Position numbers and translations under genes: made by a program. The notes below the pieces were generated by a model, which was given only the letters and a program-made list of their open reading frames with translations, did no database searches and had not been told where the DNA came from. Positions 11,882-23,631 of a DNA stretch of 64,000 nucleotides are shown here, piece after piece; within the stretch, counting starts at the first letter, position 1; each line of letters starts with the position of its first letter. This DNA comes from Gloeophyllum trabeum ATCC 11539 (taxonomy: Eukaryota > Basidiomycota > Agaricomycetes > Gloeophyllales > Gloeophyllaceae): NCBI RefSeq assembly GCF_000344685.1, contig NW_006920419.1, positions 682,005 to 746,004 of the forward strand, read 5' to 3'.

Positions 11882-13296
11882 TCATGCGTTGGCAATCGGA
11901 GCCAAGCAGGACGAGACGGTCTCGGTGTCCGTCCACGTGCCGCCGTTGTCGGTGGGGGTCTCGGAGAGGACGTATCCGGTGTCGAAGTTGCCTACGAATA
12001 TCAGGGAGGGGGGTCAGTGGCTTTCATACTGAGGAGGGAGTACTATATGACCCACCAGCTGCCCAGCCAACATAGCCGAGGAAGACTACGAAGTTGTTAG
12101 CCAGTCTTTTCACAAGCGCGAAGATGGGGCATACCATCGGCGATGGTCTTCTGGTAGGCGACCTGCTGGCACAGATACTCGACACAGGAAGCAGTGTTAC
12201 CTCCGCCAGTCTCAGTGTTGATCGCGAGACGGTTGTTAGCACGGAGCCAAACAGAGAGCGGCTCCCAGGCCTCCACGGTGTTGTTGGTGACGCAGGTGTT
12301 GCTCGTGCCGGAGTTATCGGAGTCCAAGTACTTGTGCACGTCCATAATCAGGTTGGTGGTGCTACCGTCGGGGTTCGTCACTGTGGCGAGCGCCGCAGCG
12401 GACCCTCCGGAGACGAACGTAGCGGCCGAGGTCCAGTTGTCGCCAGGGAGGAGGATGTACTGAGAGGTGGCTCTATAGGCGTAGCCATCAGCGATGTGCG
12501 GCAGAAGTGATGATTCTCGGCCACGCACCCGGCGTTGCGAATGGCAGTGACTGCGGCTTGGACAGTGGCAGCCCAAGTGGTGATGCTCGGGAGGTCATGC
12601 GGCTCATTCATGCTACATACTGCATTGAGATACGGAAGACAGTGCCGCGATGTCAGGACTCACATGCCGAACATGACGTGGGACTGAGACTTGTACTGAG
12701 TAGCCAGGGAGGACCACAGGGCCGCGAACTGGGCGTTGGTGGGTCCGCCCTGCCCGATGATCTAAAAATGGTGGGGGCGAGCTCATAAGACTTCTTATCA
12801 AGGGGCCAGAGTATTTGGCCAATTACCTCTCCGTTCCACCTAGCGTAGTTGTGGATGTCGATGATGCAGTAGGCACCCGTGTTCAAGCAAGCTTGGACGA
12901 GGGCATCGTATTTGTCGAAGTTGGTGGAGTTGAGGGTACCACCAACCACACCGTTGGTCAGGTACTGCCAGCCGACGGGGAGACGGAACAGGTTGTATCC
13001 GTCGTCGTTGACAAAGTGCTGCATCTGGCCCGCACCGTCCGCGCCTGCTCGTACTCAGCGACTGCCATAGTCCAAGTAAGATGGGTGGAAGACGCACCAT
13101 AGTACTGCGTCAAGGGCGGATACGCGCCGCTGACAGTGCAGGTACCGTCGGTGCCGCAGCCGAAGTCGAAACCAGCGATGTTGACACCAGCGAACTTCAG
13201 GGGAGCAGGGCCTGTCACTCTCGGAGAGAGCGCGGCGGCGCGCGCAGAGATGGCGGAGACGCCGACGATCGCGAGACTGAGGAGTGCCTTGAACAT
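11882..13296 (-). CDS. GH5 endo-beta-1,4-glucanase (secreted cellulase)
   Basis: Secreted enzyme cleaving internal beta-1,4 bonds of cellulose, consistent with a plant-cell-wall-degrading fungus. The start at 13296 gives a signal peptide (MFKALLSLAIVGVSAISA, cleaved near ARAA). Seven exons make about 370 residues. Landmarks in order: KFAGVNIAGFDFGCGTDG; YNLFRLPVGWQYL; YCIIDIHNYARWNGE; GGPTNAQFAALWSSLATQY; MFGMMNEPHD, whose Glu is the acid/base; GATSQYILLPGDNWTS; LIMDVHKYLDSDNSG; NRLAINTETGGGN, whose Glu is the likely nucleophile; VFLGYVGWAAG; and a C-terminal LAPIANA-stop. The order and motifs fit subfamily GH5_5 (EGII/Cel5A type). There is no CBM1 cellulose-binding module at either end, so it is a single-domain form. 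A TATA box lies 61 bases upstream of the start. Confidence 0.92.
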
Positions 13297-16132
13297 GTTA
13301 CCTGACCCTCTGGTGATGTGCACTGAGGTTGTCGGTCCTGGTCGGATGAGGACCGCCTTTTATATCCTCGCGGTGAACAGGACTTAGCAAAAGACCCAAA
13401 GTACGGGGAACTCTTGCATGAGGCGGGGACGTCGTTTGTCGTCGCTGTAGTCCCGATAACTCGCCGAAATCAGCGTTGTGGGTGTTTCTCGACTTCCAAT
13501 GCAGATGCGCCGTACACTGGTCCTCGAGTAACGTGATTTGTCATTGTAGTTTCTTGAACGCCTGCAGTGGGGCCAACCATGGTTCCTATAACATCCGCGC
13601 AGCTTCTTCGTAACCACCGCGTTGCCCTGGATTGTTGCCAAAAGTAGGAACCCTTGGTGAAATAGCAGGCCTGGGGAGCGAGTGCTTTGGGGTCCGCTGG
13701 AACCTCTTCAGAACATCGGCTAAAGGATTTGTGTCTTGTGTACCTCCGATTGAACGCCCTCTTGACATGGTGATCCGAACAATCTGCTGCATGATCCTGA
13801 GCGATCCCGAGGGCGAATAAGCAGATCAAAAAGGTTATTTTAGGGTTCAACTTCGAGTTAACCGAATCCTGTGGAAAGCTGCAGCGTGACAGAGAAGGCG
13901 AGAGCGCATGAGGCTTCAATCATCCTATGACCAACGTAGAATGAAGATGTGAGAAGAATCAGCCAGCCTCAGCCTTCAGGTGTACCGGCAGGGAAACATG
14001 CAGATTCACTTCCGATACCCTGGAGACGGAGGCCGAACTGCAGTCGCATGCTGTCTTCCATAGACCTGAGAGTATGACGTCCATGCACAGCCAAGTACAT
14101 CCGGTCTGGCTAATGGAACAGCTATCCCTGCCCAGCAGCAAGGTACTACTACTAGTAGCTGATGGTGATAGCATATGCTGACCCTATGGAGATCTTGCTG
14201 TTCTATCCGTGCGTCTCGTATGAAAGGCCGCGACGCGACTGCTCTGAATCGCAATCAAGACCGGAGCAACGTGGATCATTCGGACCCTGGGAGGCCTGGA
14301 GTTAGCTCTTTCATCGTGGCGACGTGGCCTTCAATGTTGTTGGTGGATACTCCTGCCATGGCTGGCCAGAGTCTCGACATAAGCGGCGAATGCCGGCGAC
14401 ATTTACCAATTGCGGAAGTACCTCGGGCGCGCGGTCTTGAAGTCAACTTGAACGTCTTGGCCTCTCCGGTCATACCACCTCCCCAGGATTTGATACAGGT
14501 ATGTTAATAGCAACGGTGTTATTGAGGGAATGGGACATTAGAGAGACTCGAACATTCTGGCAGTGATGACGGCAGACGTCGCTCTCACTTGTCTTTCTGG
14601 CACTCGGATACGTCGTTCGCTGTAGTACGCAGTTAAACTTCAATGGATCCGCAGAGGCGCCATTTCCTCGGCCGTCCATGCGAAGACCATACCAAGTCTA
14701 GGCATCGTGAATGGGCAGGCAAAGTGCCAACTTTCGCGGAACAGTGCGCTCGGGACAACCTGGAATTACTGCGGACTTCGGGTGATCATCGACAAACAAC
14801 ACCAAGACGGGGTGCCCCAGTGGTGCGGAGACATGTCTTCGGGTTCCTCTCTGTACCGTTCGGTACCGAGAGCAGTGCAGCTGAGCCGACAAGTCGAGGC
14901 TCCCGGAGGCTCGCCTACCACGGGTCAACTGGCCTATCTGAGTCGACTTAGGCATCCTGCTGGAGGTGTAGGGCGAAGATAGGGTTCTCCTCGGTGCCGA
15001 CTGATTCCCGACAATGGCTCTTGGGGTTGGCCTATGCTGATGGTCGGAAGACTTACGCAGGTATCGTTACGGAAGGCGCATATATTCTGATAATCTCTGT
15101 TTGAACTGCCAATGAGCTCTTCTGCATGTCACGAACACACGCTCCTACTTATGGGGCGCATGGGTAACTTCTCCTATCCAGCATTTGTTACACCCTTCTA
15201 GTGTTCCGACTGAATGTACGGATGGCATTATAGACCCCAGGGGTGGCCAAGGACTCATGCGCCGTCCTGGCAGACCCCATCGTCATTGTCTGCTCTTGCA
15301 ACATGAAATTTCGTCTCTAGCTCAATGTCACGCCGCCTATTGGCTGACATTGATCGACCACCCCCAGTAGCGTAAGCAGGCTCCGTACTACGGCTGCCGA
15401 CGATTAACGCCACGTTTGATGGACTAACAGAATTAACGAGTTGAATCGCAGACACCCTGTTTTCACGCATCGATGCGAAGAGCTATCGCCATATTACATT
15501 TCCAGGGCCATTCAGGGTCAGGTGAGATCCTTGCTTAGCGATACACTCGTGGGGGGTTACTCCAGCTGTCCATGTGTCACAGTATGCGGGACAGCGCGCA
15601 TTGCGATATACGAACCGCTTGAATGACCGCACTCTTGATGAGTGTAGCATACCAAGTTCAATACAGGTTTCCAGGATACCCAGTGCTCAGAAGCCTGGCA
15701 TTCTATCCATTTTCTATGCCTCCCGGAGGACTTCAACGCATGCGCACTAGGGTTGGGATCCCTCGTCGAGGTGCTGAAGTCCACGACTAACGCAATTATA
15801 GTGATGGGTGGCAGCATCGAGCGGAAGAAAGCGGTCAATCCTGCAAATAAAAGAATAGCATGATGCTCTATTGTAACATCTTCCACCCCTCCCTTCTGTG
15901 GTGGAGGCCCGTAAGAGGCCCTGTCTTATCCCTCGGATTCTCTCCTCCCGCTCGACGCACAGATTCAAATCGGGCCGAAGCACCTGCTGCACTGCCACCG
16001 GGCCGGGCGGGATTATCAGGGCCAAGAATTATCTAAGCGCGCATGCTGTGCGATGGATCTTTGGATGACTCGGCCGAAAGTAATTTATCTGTGACTCTGC
16101 ATCCTCCTCTTACTCCCGCCCGCCCGCCCGCC
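13297..16132. other. 2.8-kb intergenic region, no convincing gene
   Basis: Lies between the divergent starts of the GH5 gene and the aminotransferase. The first 100 bases hold the GH5 promoter. A 68-residue minus-strand frame at 13586-13792 (MSRGRSIGGTQDTNPLADV..) reads plausibly but matches nothing I know. Frames at 13.9-15.9 kb on both strands are short, overlapping and without family features or clean introns. The region may be decayed sequence. Confidence 0.4.
13357..13364 (-). promoter_or_regulatory. TATA box of the GH5 endoglucanase gene
   Basis: On the minus strand the sequence reads TATAAAAG, a consensus TATA box, 61-68 bases before the ATG at 13296. Such strong boxes are common on highly inducible secreted-enzyme genes. 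Confidence 0.6.
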
Positions 16133-17514
16133 ATGCCCATCCTCGGCCTCGACCCGTCGCTGTACCCGCGCCACCCGCCGCACTTTGACATCGAGCAAGT
16201 CATCCGGCCCAACATCCTCGCCCTGCACCCCTACCGCTGCGCCCGCGATGATTATTCCTCTGGCATCCTGCTCGACGCCAACGAGAACGCCCTCGGCCAC
16301 TCCATCTCTCCGGAGGGCAACGGAAATGCAACCACAGCAGAAATCGACTCTACACTCGCCCTCGACCTGCACCGCTACCCCTCACCGACGCACGACGACA
16401 TCAAGTCCCGGATCGCACTACTTCGGGGGCTGCCTGGTGCGAACCACGTCTTCCTAGGCGTAGGCAGCGACGAGGTCATCGATCTCCTGATGCGCGTGTG
16501 CGCGCGGCCAGGCCAGGACAAAATCCTGACCACGCCGCCGACGTACGGGATGTACGGGGTGTGCGCGCAGGTGAACGACGTTGGTGTCGTGGAGGTGGAC
16601 CTTGAGCTCAGCGGGGAGAAGGGCGAGGGGGGTGAGGAGGGGCGGTTTTCGGTCAGGGTGGACGAGGTGTGAGCTCTGCTTTATCGTTCCTCTGCCTGTC
16701 TTTTGCTAACTCGACTTGTTTCTATGACAGGTAAAGAAAGCCGTCGCGGCGGACCCGAGCATCAAGCTTATCTTCCTCTGCTCGCCGGGCAACCCGACCG
16801 GCACCCTGCTCTCCCTTGCCTCCATCCGCGCGATCCTTGCAGACCCCGCTTTTAAGGGCATCGTAGTCGTTGATGAGGCCTACATCGATTTCGCACCCGA
16901 AGGGAGTAGTGCCGCCCAACTAGTAACGGAGTTCGCGAACCTATGCGTCGTGCAGACGTTGTCCAAGAGCTTCGGGCTCGCAGCGATCCGGTGCGCCTTT
17001 CCGTTCCTCCCGCTCCCCCGAGAACGCTCACACTAACCTACCACTCTGCTATGATAGGCTCGGCATCGCCCTCGCGCACCCCGCACTCATCCAGATCCTC
17101 ATGAACACCAAAGCGCCGTACAACATCTCCAGCCCGACCGCGCACCTCGCCTCGCTCGCGCTCGCCCCCGCCTCCCTGCGGTCCATGCGCGCCAAGGTCG
17201 ACACCCTCGTCTCCTCGCGCCAGACCCTCCTCAGCGCCCTCCATTCGCCCGCTTTGAAGACATTGGGACTGGGCGAGGTCATCGGTGGCAACGACGCGAA
17301 CTTTGTGGTCGTGCGGGTGCTGGGCACGGACGGGCAGCCGGACAACGAGCGCGCGAAGCGGGTGTACAAGGCCCTGGCGGAGGAGGCGGGCGTGGTCGTT
17401 CGGTACCGCGGGAGCGAGAAGGGGTGTCAGGGCTGTTTGCGGATCACGGTGGGCACGGAAGAGGAGAATGACGTTTTACTGAAGAGGTTGGAGGAGACGC
17501 TTGCCAGGATATAG
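16133..17514 (+). CDS. HIS5: Histidinol-phosphate aminotransferase
   Basis: PLP-dependent transfer of the amino group between glutamate and imidazole acetol phosphate, a late step of histidine biosynthesis, cytosolic. Three exons, 16133-16666, 16731-16990 and 17058-17514, give 416 residues in consistent phase. Family marks: ILLDANENALG (substrate-binding N-terminal motif), LHRYPSPTHDDIKSRIA, FLGVGSDEVIDLL, PPTYGMYGV, CSPGNPTGT, VVVDEAYIDFAPE, and the PLP lysine in QTLSKSFGLAAIRLG (about Lys257). The C-terminus has VVRYRGSEKGCQGCLRITVG. The start at 16133 (context CCGCCATGC) places the normal N-terminus MPILGLDPSLY; an in-frame Met at 16043 would add 30 residues of low-complexity sequence and is less likely. 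The gene is very GC-rich compared with the preceding region. Confidence 0.93.
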
Positions 17515-17737
17515 ATTATCGTCCGGAGTAACCTCGAGTGTATAAGGTACTCGCCCGTAGCGAAGTGCCTCAAGCACTACGTCCGAGTGCCTTTCAGTGT
17601 ATGATTGCCTAGCATGCTAGATTTCAGTGCCTTAAGCATTCATACAAAAGGCACTTCGTACACGTCGGACTCGAATGTATAAGACATGACTGTCGCTGGA
17701 CGCTTCGAAGCGACAGATCTATCTCTATACCGAGCAT
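17515..17737. repeat. Convergent intergenic with inverted and direct short repeats
   Basis: 223 bases between two stop codons. It contains an inverted pair CGAAGTGCCT (17561-17570) and AGGCACTTCG (17649-17658), and flanking near-identical direct copies TCGAGTGTATAAG (17533-17545) and TCGAATGTATAAG (17671-17683). The arrangement could fold into a stem on either transcript and may mark shared 3' processing, or be the remnant of a small inserted element. Confidence 0.4.
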
Positions 17738-19248
17738 TTACTCCTGCCTATCCACGTCGCCTTCCTTCTCCCCCTCCTTGGCTCGTTCACCTTCACTGTC
17801 CGGATCAGCCCCAACTTTCTCGCCCTGCTCCAACGCCGGCGTCGCGGTCCCCCTGGGCATCCGCTTCGCCCTTGCAAACATCCCCACCTCGCGATCCCTG
17901 ATGAAATTCACGATGATCATCGGCCAGCTCGGGTGGCTCGGCAGCGTGTCGTAGAACTCGGGCGCGAGAGCGCGCAGCGCGGGGAGGCGCGTCCAGGGCA
18001 CCGAGGGGAAGTCGTGGTGCTCATTATGGTAGCCAACCTGGAGCTCTACGGTCAGCCTCGGGTGCGTCACAGGTGGAGGGGACGCACATTGTATGCGAAG
18101 ATATTAAGCGGGCCGTAGTACGAGTACGTCTCCTGGCCCAGCCCGTCCCATAGATAGTGCTCCGCGATGAAGTGCCCCGCGAGCGGGTGCAGGCTCCCCG
18201 CGAAGAAGCTGCTCATGAGCAGGTACCACATCGCGTAGGCGCCGCAGGTGCGCACGAGCACGTAGTCGAAGGCGAGCTCGGTGAGGAGGTTGTAGAGGTG
18301 CCAACGCGTGGGGGTCTGTGTGCGCACGAAGCCGGGGCGGAGGGCGTAGAAGAAGATTTGGAAGGTCCTGGAGGGGGTCAGCGGGGAGGACAGGAGGATG
18401 GGAAAGGGGTGAGCGTACGTGAAGATGACCTTGCCGAGGACGTTGTTGAGGCAAAGGAGTTCGAGGCGCGAGGGGAGGTCTGTGTCGATCCCGTCCTCAC
18501 CCAGGTATTTGTGATGCTCTATGTGATACCTCTGCTCGCCAAACCAACCTGATCAGCTCCCTCTTTCCCACTGACCAAAAAGAATTAAAAGAAAATGGCA
18601 GACGCACCTTGAACGCAGCAGCGTACGGCACACCGATGGGCAAATTCGCAAACACCGCGAGGGCTTTGTTCGCCTTGACGCCGCGGAACGCGAGGTTGTG
18701 CGTGATCTCGTGAATGGCCAAGAAGAGGTTGTGGTTTGCCGTGCCCCCAACTGCGTACGCGACGAACAGGAAGAGCGGGGAGAGCGGGTGCGTGCGGCGG
18801 AGTGCGTATGCGACGGAGAGCTGGAGCGCGACGACGAGCAGGACGACGTACTTGGTCAAGGGCTCGTAGCCCATGAGCTTCGTGACCTGTCCGAGTTCAG
18901 AATCCAGAGTTCAGACGTCAGCTATTAAACCAGGATAGGGAACGGACCTCAGGGTGCGCCTTCATAATTGCCTGCCGCCTGCTCCGGTGCGGCTCCTCGG
19001 TCATCAGCCACAGAAAGTCGGACGGGTCCTGCGGGGGTCCTGGGTATGACACGCCATCGTCCTTTTCGTTCGGAGCGACTACGACCGTGCGCCGCGGTGA
19101 ACGGGCGGGTTTGCCTTCGGTGAGGGACTCTGCCCCGCCGAAAAGGCTAAAGTCTACGTATACCTTCTCAGAACTCTTCGGCCACAGACGTACCGGAGAA
19201 CGTACCTATGAGCCTGCCCGCGCTGGCGGGGACGGATGGACCAGACAT
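17738..19248 (-). CDS. DES1: Sphingolipid delta-4 desaturase (dihydroceramide desaturase)
   Basis: ER membrane di-iron enzyme that introduces the 4,5-trans double bond into dihydroceramide, giving ceramide for glucosylceramides. The start at 19248 opens a 5' exon (MSGPSVPASAGRLI) that splices to DFSLFGGAESLTE, then to the family N-terminal signature YPGPPQDPSDFLWLMTEEPH. Three histidine boxes are visible: HEITHN, HIEHHKYLGEDG (split by an intron in the rebuilt gene) and GYHNEHHDFPSVPW. Membrane segments include YVVLLVVALQLSVAYALR and ACG-rich stretches around AYAMWYLLMSSFFAG. The C-terminus ends GEKEGDVDRQE, a charged cytosolic tail longer than in animals. The gene has about six exons. All catalytic histidines are present. 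Confidence 0.92.
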
Positions 19249-20535
19249 GAGATGCCAGTTCTCATGTAACGCGGGGTTTTCGAGCTTGGGCTGCGTTGCC
19301 AGAAAGTCACGCCACAGAACAAATAGGGGTCAATTATAGACAGATCTAGAGCCACAAATAGGACGCCAATCTTTTGTGGCACAAGGTGGATGACCCATAG
19401 TACGTCTCGCGGCTAGTATACAGATAAAATAACAGAGGTATGTCCGTCGGCGACGAGGCAGGCTCTATGTTACAAAAGGGGAGAGATACATGGGCCTGCG
19501 TCTCGGTACGCCGGTTCAAAAGAGCGCAAACATGATTAATATTTACGCGAAGGGCATCTTCGTGTTGACTCCACAGGTCAAGAAAGACCAGTCAGTGAGG
19601 CGGTGAGAGATCACATTTGCTCAGTCCAATGGTCAAGTAGATAGTCAGTCTCTGGTATGCGCTCACCTTCACATGCTCTCTTACAGGAGGCCACACCATC
19701 TAGCTGGCGTTCCTCCCGATCCTCGTGCTGCAAGCCGCATTATTTGTTCACCATAGCAAGATCCTAGTTGGAAATCGAACATTGAGTGGACAGGATGGAG
19801 CACAAAAGATGAATGCATGCCGCTAGATCATGATAGCAATCCAAATCGTCCTGATCTCGTTGTCGGTTGCAGCGTACTCGGAGACAAGCTCCTCGTACGA
19901 AGCAGGCTGATATTCATTGAACGTCGAGTACCACTGAGATTTCCTCGGCGGCTCTGGAAAAGCGGTCGGCGTGCTGGGTAACCTGGCAGATGCGTATTGG
20001 CGCATGAGTAGAAATCCCACCTAAGTGGTCTTACTGTTTTGCACAGCCCCTGCTTGGTCACTTGCAGGAACTTTGGCCTGTTTATCCTTTCTCTTCTCGC
20101 AGGAAACTAAAAACAAGCGAAGTAGCTGCGCCAACGGACAATTCAGTAATTGCTATGCATACCTTGCGTTTACTGCGCAACTACAGCTAGCATATTACTT
20201 GGGATGAAATTCAAAACTTAGTCCACCTGGGCCCGTTGCAATTGAACCGCTGCAATCTGTACCCATGGCCATCGCTGCTAGCGGACTGCTGGGATAATAG
20301 CAGCTATCTGTCTGCCTCTTCGCTAGTGTCCTTTCTTCTTGCCTTCGACGCCGCTGTTGCCCTGGGCATTGGTAGTCTGTCCGAGGCCAGTTTGTATCCG
20401 GGAGGAAGTCGCGTTACCGACGACCGTGACACTTATAAGACTGTGATGAGTCGCGTCTGTCACCATCACGTGATTCCAGTTCAAGCCGTCCGCGTCGGGC
20501 ACACAAAGCGCACGCCTCTGCATCTGTTCGCTGCG
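19249..20535. other. 1.3-kb divergent intergenic region, desaturase / GEN1
   Basis: Holds the promoters of the two divergent genes. Reading frames on both strands (for example around 19823-20061 and 20323-20646) are short and lack recognisable domains. No repeat or RNA gene was recognised. Confidence 0.45.
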
Positions 20536-23340
20536 ATGGGTGTACCCGGTCTTTGGGATGTAAGTTCTACATCTTTCCTTTTCGACATTCGCATAATTAT
20601 CTCTGCTGTAGATTCTCCGTCCTGCCGGAAAAGTTCGCTCGCTCACGGAAATTTCTGTCGTAGAAGGATTCGAAGCAAATGTCGGTGGCCACCGCGGGTT
20701 TCGTATCGGGATAGATGCGAGTATATGGTTCTTTCACGCTGCGTATGGGAGGGAGGGTGAAAACCCGGAGCTCAGAACGCTCTTCTTCCGCTGTTGCCGA
20801 CTCATGAACATGCCGTTCCTACCCCTATTCGTGTTCGACGGTCCGAAAAGGCCCTCTGTCAAGCGGGGAAAGCGCGTATCTGGAAATGCGCACTGGCTAA
20901 CTACTGGCATGAAGAACATTATTGAAGCTTTTGGATTTGAATGGAGAACGGTAAGTTGCCTTTTACTCTCAAATGTCTCACTGTAGACAAACGTCGCACA
21001 GGCTCCTGGAGAAGCAGAGGCCGAACTGGCATATCTTAACCGCATAGGCGTGATCGACGCTATCTTGTCGGACGATGTCGACAACTTTTTGTTCGGCGCC
21101 ACCATGGTGATTCGCAAGTACGACGGCTCATTCTGAGGGAAGTCAAAATGCTCGCTGACCTTTGCAATGTATCCCTCAGCCCCAGCAATACCTTGTCTGG
21201 CAACAAAGCTCACCCTGTCAAGAACTCCGCTGGAAGAGACGATGGTAATCATTCCGTCGTATACAAATCCGAGGATTTCCTAGACCACCCCGACATAGGC
21301 CTTACGCAAGGAGGCCTCATCCTGATCGGTCTACTCAGCGGAGGAGACTACCATCAAGCCGGTCTCGCACGCTGTGGCCCCGGTACCGCACGAGGCCTCG
21401 CCAAGTGCGGATTTGGAGACAGTCTCCTAGAAGCCCTCGATCGGCTTCCGAGGGAGAAACTCCCGGACTTCTTGAAAGTCTGGCGACAGCAGATCCGGGA
21501 TGAGCTGAAGACTAACTCGCAGGGACACCTGGGGCGGAAAAATCCCTCCCTTGCGAAGTCCGTGCCGGAGGACTTCCCCGACATCGAGATTCTGCTGTCG
21601 TACGCCAGGCCCATCACGTCCGAAAGCGAAGGTAAATCTGTCAAGGTCAGGTGGACCAGGGAGCCTGACCTTAGTAAGATTGCTGGACTCTGCGAACTGT
21701 ACTTCGAATGGGGCGTCAAGGATATCATCATTAAGCGCTTCCGAACCGTCCTGTGGCCGTCTGCAGTCTTGCGTATACTGCGTCGTGCTGCGTTGGACGC
21801 AGACGAAAGGGCAGTCTTACCCTCAACGCCCAGGAAGAAGAGCGGGCACAGGCCACCGATCGGGACTCCTTCGTCTATGATTGCTAAGCATTTCTCTTCT
21901 ATGCAGCTGAACTCACCATCTCGGGGCGAATCTGATGACGAGGACGGGGACGAGGACGAGGACGAGGACGAGGAGCGTCTGATCGTGAAGATACACTCCA
22001 CTCGCGCCCATGCTTCTACGGATGGTATCCTAGAGTACCGTCTGGAGATCGCACCAGCACAGCTGGTTCGTCTTAGCGCAGCGGGTGTCAAAGGTATACG
22101 GCCGGTGGAAGCTGTCACCTGCCAATCCGACGAAGATGATGACGAAGGGGACGAAGATGACGCTCCGAAGGGCAAAGGAGGTAAGAAAGCGCCACCGGAC
22201 CCTGAGAGTCATCTCAGGGTCTGGATGCCTGCCTCGATGGTCAAGTTAGCGGAGCCTCACATAGTCGAGGAATACGAGGCAGTCCAGCAGAAGAAAGCCG
22301 ATAAGAAGTCGAAAGGGCGCAACGCGAGCAGCAGCGCAGGGATCAAGTCGAAAGCTGCGCCCAAGGCCCCTGCCCGGCGCGAAGGACATGAAAGCCCGTC
22401 TACGCCGTCTAAGGCGAGACCTAAAGCTAGTACCTCCAGGAAGGTCTTATCGTCGAAGGACAGACATGTCTTCGATATAAGTGACAGTTCCGGAGATCAC
22501 CTCTCTGCTAGGGTCGAGGCCACCGAGTCCCCTGTAGGCTCAAAGTCGGGAAGTGGATCCCGACGACGCTTGGCGAAGCCTAGAGTCGACATAGTCGAAG
22601 AGGACGAGAGCTCAGGATCAGAAGACATTATCGTTGGACGCGCGGCAGCTAGTGCTACGACATCGAAGAAGTCAGGGGTGTCTTCAAAGCAGAAGACCCT
22701 CGTGGACCTTCATCCCGTGACGCAAGGCAGCAGACATCGTACCGCCTCCGCCTCCGCCTCCGCCTCCAAGGGAGGCGAGTCCCGACGCACTGCGTCTCGA
22801 CAGGTCCCATTACTGCAGGAAGAGGAGTGCGGCAGTGAGACGTACGATCTCGCTCCTGTCATCAAGCCTCGAGGGTTGGGTTTCCAGCCAAGACCACCTC
22901 CATCTTTACCTCGCACGGAAGAAGATCAGAGCGACTCTGAGGCGCACACACTCGCGTCTCTCAGAAGTCCTCGCAAAACGGGGCGCAGTCGAGTCTCCAC
23001 GACCGATTCTGACACTGACCGCAAGTCACCTCGGAGCTCAACCAGTCATTCGTCGCCCCATTCAAGGCAAACCAAGAACCGACATGAGGAGCGGAGACCT
23101 GTATCCCCTTCACCTCGAGGGAAATCTGGTACCCGGTCGCTGAAGCCCAAGCAACCACCTGCAGCTGCGTCCGAGGTGATCGACGTCTCTAGCGACTCCG
23201 ATATTCCCGAGCCTCGTATGCTATTAGCCCCGCTGCTGATGGCTAAGGCGAGGCAACGCCCCGCTGCTTCCAAACCTAGTGCAGTTCAGTCTAAACCCAA
23301 GATGCACATCCGCTCAGATATTATCATCGATCTAACGTAG
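20536..23340 (+). CDS. GEN1: Holliday junction resolvase GEN1/Yen1 (XPG/FEN1 family)
   Basis: Structure-selective nuclease that cuts four-way junctions and flaps during recombination repair. Four exons, 20536-20559, 20612-20950, 21002-21117 and 21180-23340, give 879 residues. It begins with the family start MGVPGLWD. The XPG-N region has FRIGIDASIWFFHAAYG and PLFVFDGPKRPSVKRG; the XPG-I region has APGEAEAELAYLNRIGVIDA and LSDDVDNFLFGA; the helix-hairpin region has LLSGGDYHQAGLARCGPGTA. The acidic metal ligands Asp, Asp, Glu, Asp-Asp and the later Asp are all present. CELYFEWGVKDIIIKRFRT continues the fold. About 450 C-terminal residues are disordered, Ser/Lys/Asp-rich, with an SASASAS run coded by a CCTCCG microsatellite (about 22743-22768); Yen1/GEN1 tails of this kind carry CDK sites and localisation signals. 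It ends IIIDLT-stop. FEN1 and EXO1 are excluded by tail and motif context. Confidence 0.85.
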
Positions 23341-23631
23341 TTGTATTTTACCATCCTGTCCTCTCGACATCGGCTTACGCCCCACACACACACACACAAA
23401 TCCATTGTACTGTTTTCATCATCGAATTGCATAATTTACGTGATCTGTCCGACGCATATTCCGTGTCTAAGCCTCTGGTAAGGAATGCGGACGAAAGCTA
23501 AAGGTTACAACCCCAAGAAGCAAGGCGACTAATACACTACAAGTAAGAATTTATGCGAGTCAATCGTAAGGTACGTGTAACGCGACGCGAAAGCATCACA
23601 GATGCATGGGAGAACCGAGGACAAAATGACT
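23341..23631. other. Convergent 3' region with (CA)n tract
   Basis: 291 bases between the stops of GEN1 and HMG-CoA reductase. A (CA)7-type microsatellite lies at about 23383-23397. Nothing else is recognised. Confidence 0.5.
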
